The notes beneath the pieces are model-generated. The model was not told where the DNA came from, did no database searches, and saw nothing but the letters and a program-made list of their open reading frames with translations. The translations under genes and the position numbers were made by a program. A stretch of 5,055 bases of DNA from an uncultured Prevotellaceae bacterium (GTDB lineage Bacteria > Bacteroidota > Bacteroidia > Bacteroidales > Muribaculaceae): positions 1 through 5,055 of the forward strand of contig CALAVD010000192.1 in NCBI GenBank assembly GCA_937892085.1, read 5' to 3'. Position 1 is the first letter of the stretch. Every line of letters starts with the position of its first letter. Below, in pieces: positions 4,791 to 5,055 of this stretch.

Positions 4791-5055
4791 CTATAAACCT
4801 AAATAAATACAAAATGCACCAGCCAAATAACCTACAAGAGCCAACCAGCTAATGTGTTTCAAATACCAAATGAAATCAATTTTTTCCAATCCCATTGCGG
4901 CTACGCCGGCAGCGGAACCGATAATCAAGATTGAGCCACCGGTTCCTGCACAGTATGCGAGCATGTGCCAGAATGTACCGTCAACAGCAAAGCCATAATC
5001 CGATGGGTTAATAGCATACATTTTCATAGAAGCCGCCACAAGTGGAACATTGTCG
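4791..5055 (-). CDS. nhaD: NhaD-type Na+/H+ antiporter, C-terminal fragment
   Basis: The last 87 codons of a gene that continues past the right edge; the frame is open to base 5054, so no start is visible. The visible protein opens with DNVPLVAASM and contains AYCAGTGGSILIIGSAAGVAAMG, seen as GTGGS and GSAAGVA, then WYLKHISWLALVGYLAG and ends in IYLGL. These match the C-terminal membrane helices of NhaD antiporters (ArsB/NhaD permease superfamily). These inner-membrane proteins expel Na+ or Li+ in exchange for protons and help with pH and salt balance. The visible part carries two hydrophobic segments, around GSILIIGSAAGVAAMG and ISWLALVGYLAGAFCIYLG. The stop codon TAG is 3 bases upstream of exbB. 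An internal GTG at 5039 is a valine codon of this protein, not its start. Confidence 0.9.
   Translation of the reverse strand, partial: DNVPLVAASMKMYAINPSDYGFAVDGTFWHMLAYCAGTGGSILIIGSAAGVAAMGLEKIDFIWYLKHISWLALVGYLAGAFCIYLGL

Noticed and set aside
4606..4812. Minus-strand frame overlapping the start of exbB
   Set aside because: It is an out-of-phase frame across the nhaD-exbB junction; both neighbours are strongly supported in other frames.

Overview
This window looks like chromosomal DNA from a Bacteroidales bacterium (Prevotellaceae- or Muribaculaceae-like). The evidence is a DUF4369-type lipoprotein with a thioredoxin-like domain, a small lipoprotein with an acidic stretch after its lipobox, and a Bacteroidetes-style Ton motor. 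There is also a textbook Bacteroidetes sigma promoter (TTTTG-N19-TACCTTTG), and Shine-Dalgarno sites are poor throughout. The genus cannot be fixed from this sequence alone.

Layout from left to right. Bases 1-82 are non-coding with no recognised signal. A minus-strand lipoprotein gene (83-1108) has a DUF4369-like N-terminus and a thioredoxin-like C-terminus that lacks the CXXC pair. A 252-base divergent intergenic region (1109-1360) holds its promoter, a candidate promoter for the opposite gene and a spaced inverted repeat. A plus-strand small lipoprotein (1361-1846) converges on a minus-strand ridA (1924-2304). A perfect 14-bp hairpin lies between them and probably terminates transcription on both strands. 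Bases 2305-2505 are an AT-rich intergenic region built of nested inverted repeats and short degenerate repeats.

The right half is a minus-strand cluster read in the order nhaD (3' end only, running off the window), exbB, exbD, tonB. ExbB and ExbD form the inner-membrane proton channel and TonB carries the energy to outer-membrane receptors. NhaD is a Na+/H+ antiporter whose stop codon lies 3 bases before the exbB start, so antiporter and motor are probably co-transcribed and perhaps translationally coupled. ExbD carries an unusual 65-residue Q/P/T-rich tail, and a heptamer tandem repeat lies between exbB and exbD.

Most of the window is ordinary Bacteroidales core content. The points most worth a second look are the antiporter-Ton motor linkage, the ExbD tail, the structured 2331-2484 intergenic element and the cysteine-free thioredoxin-like lipoprotein. 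No mobile element, CRISPR array, tRNA or rRNA was seen.
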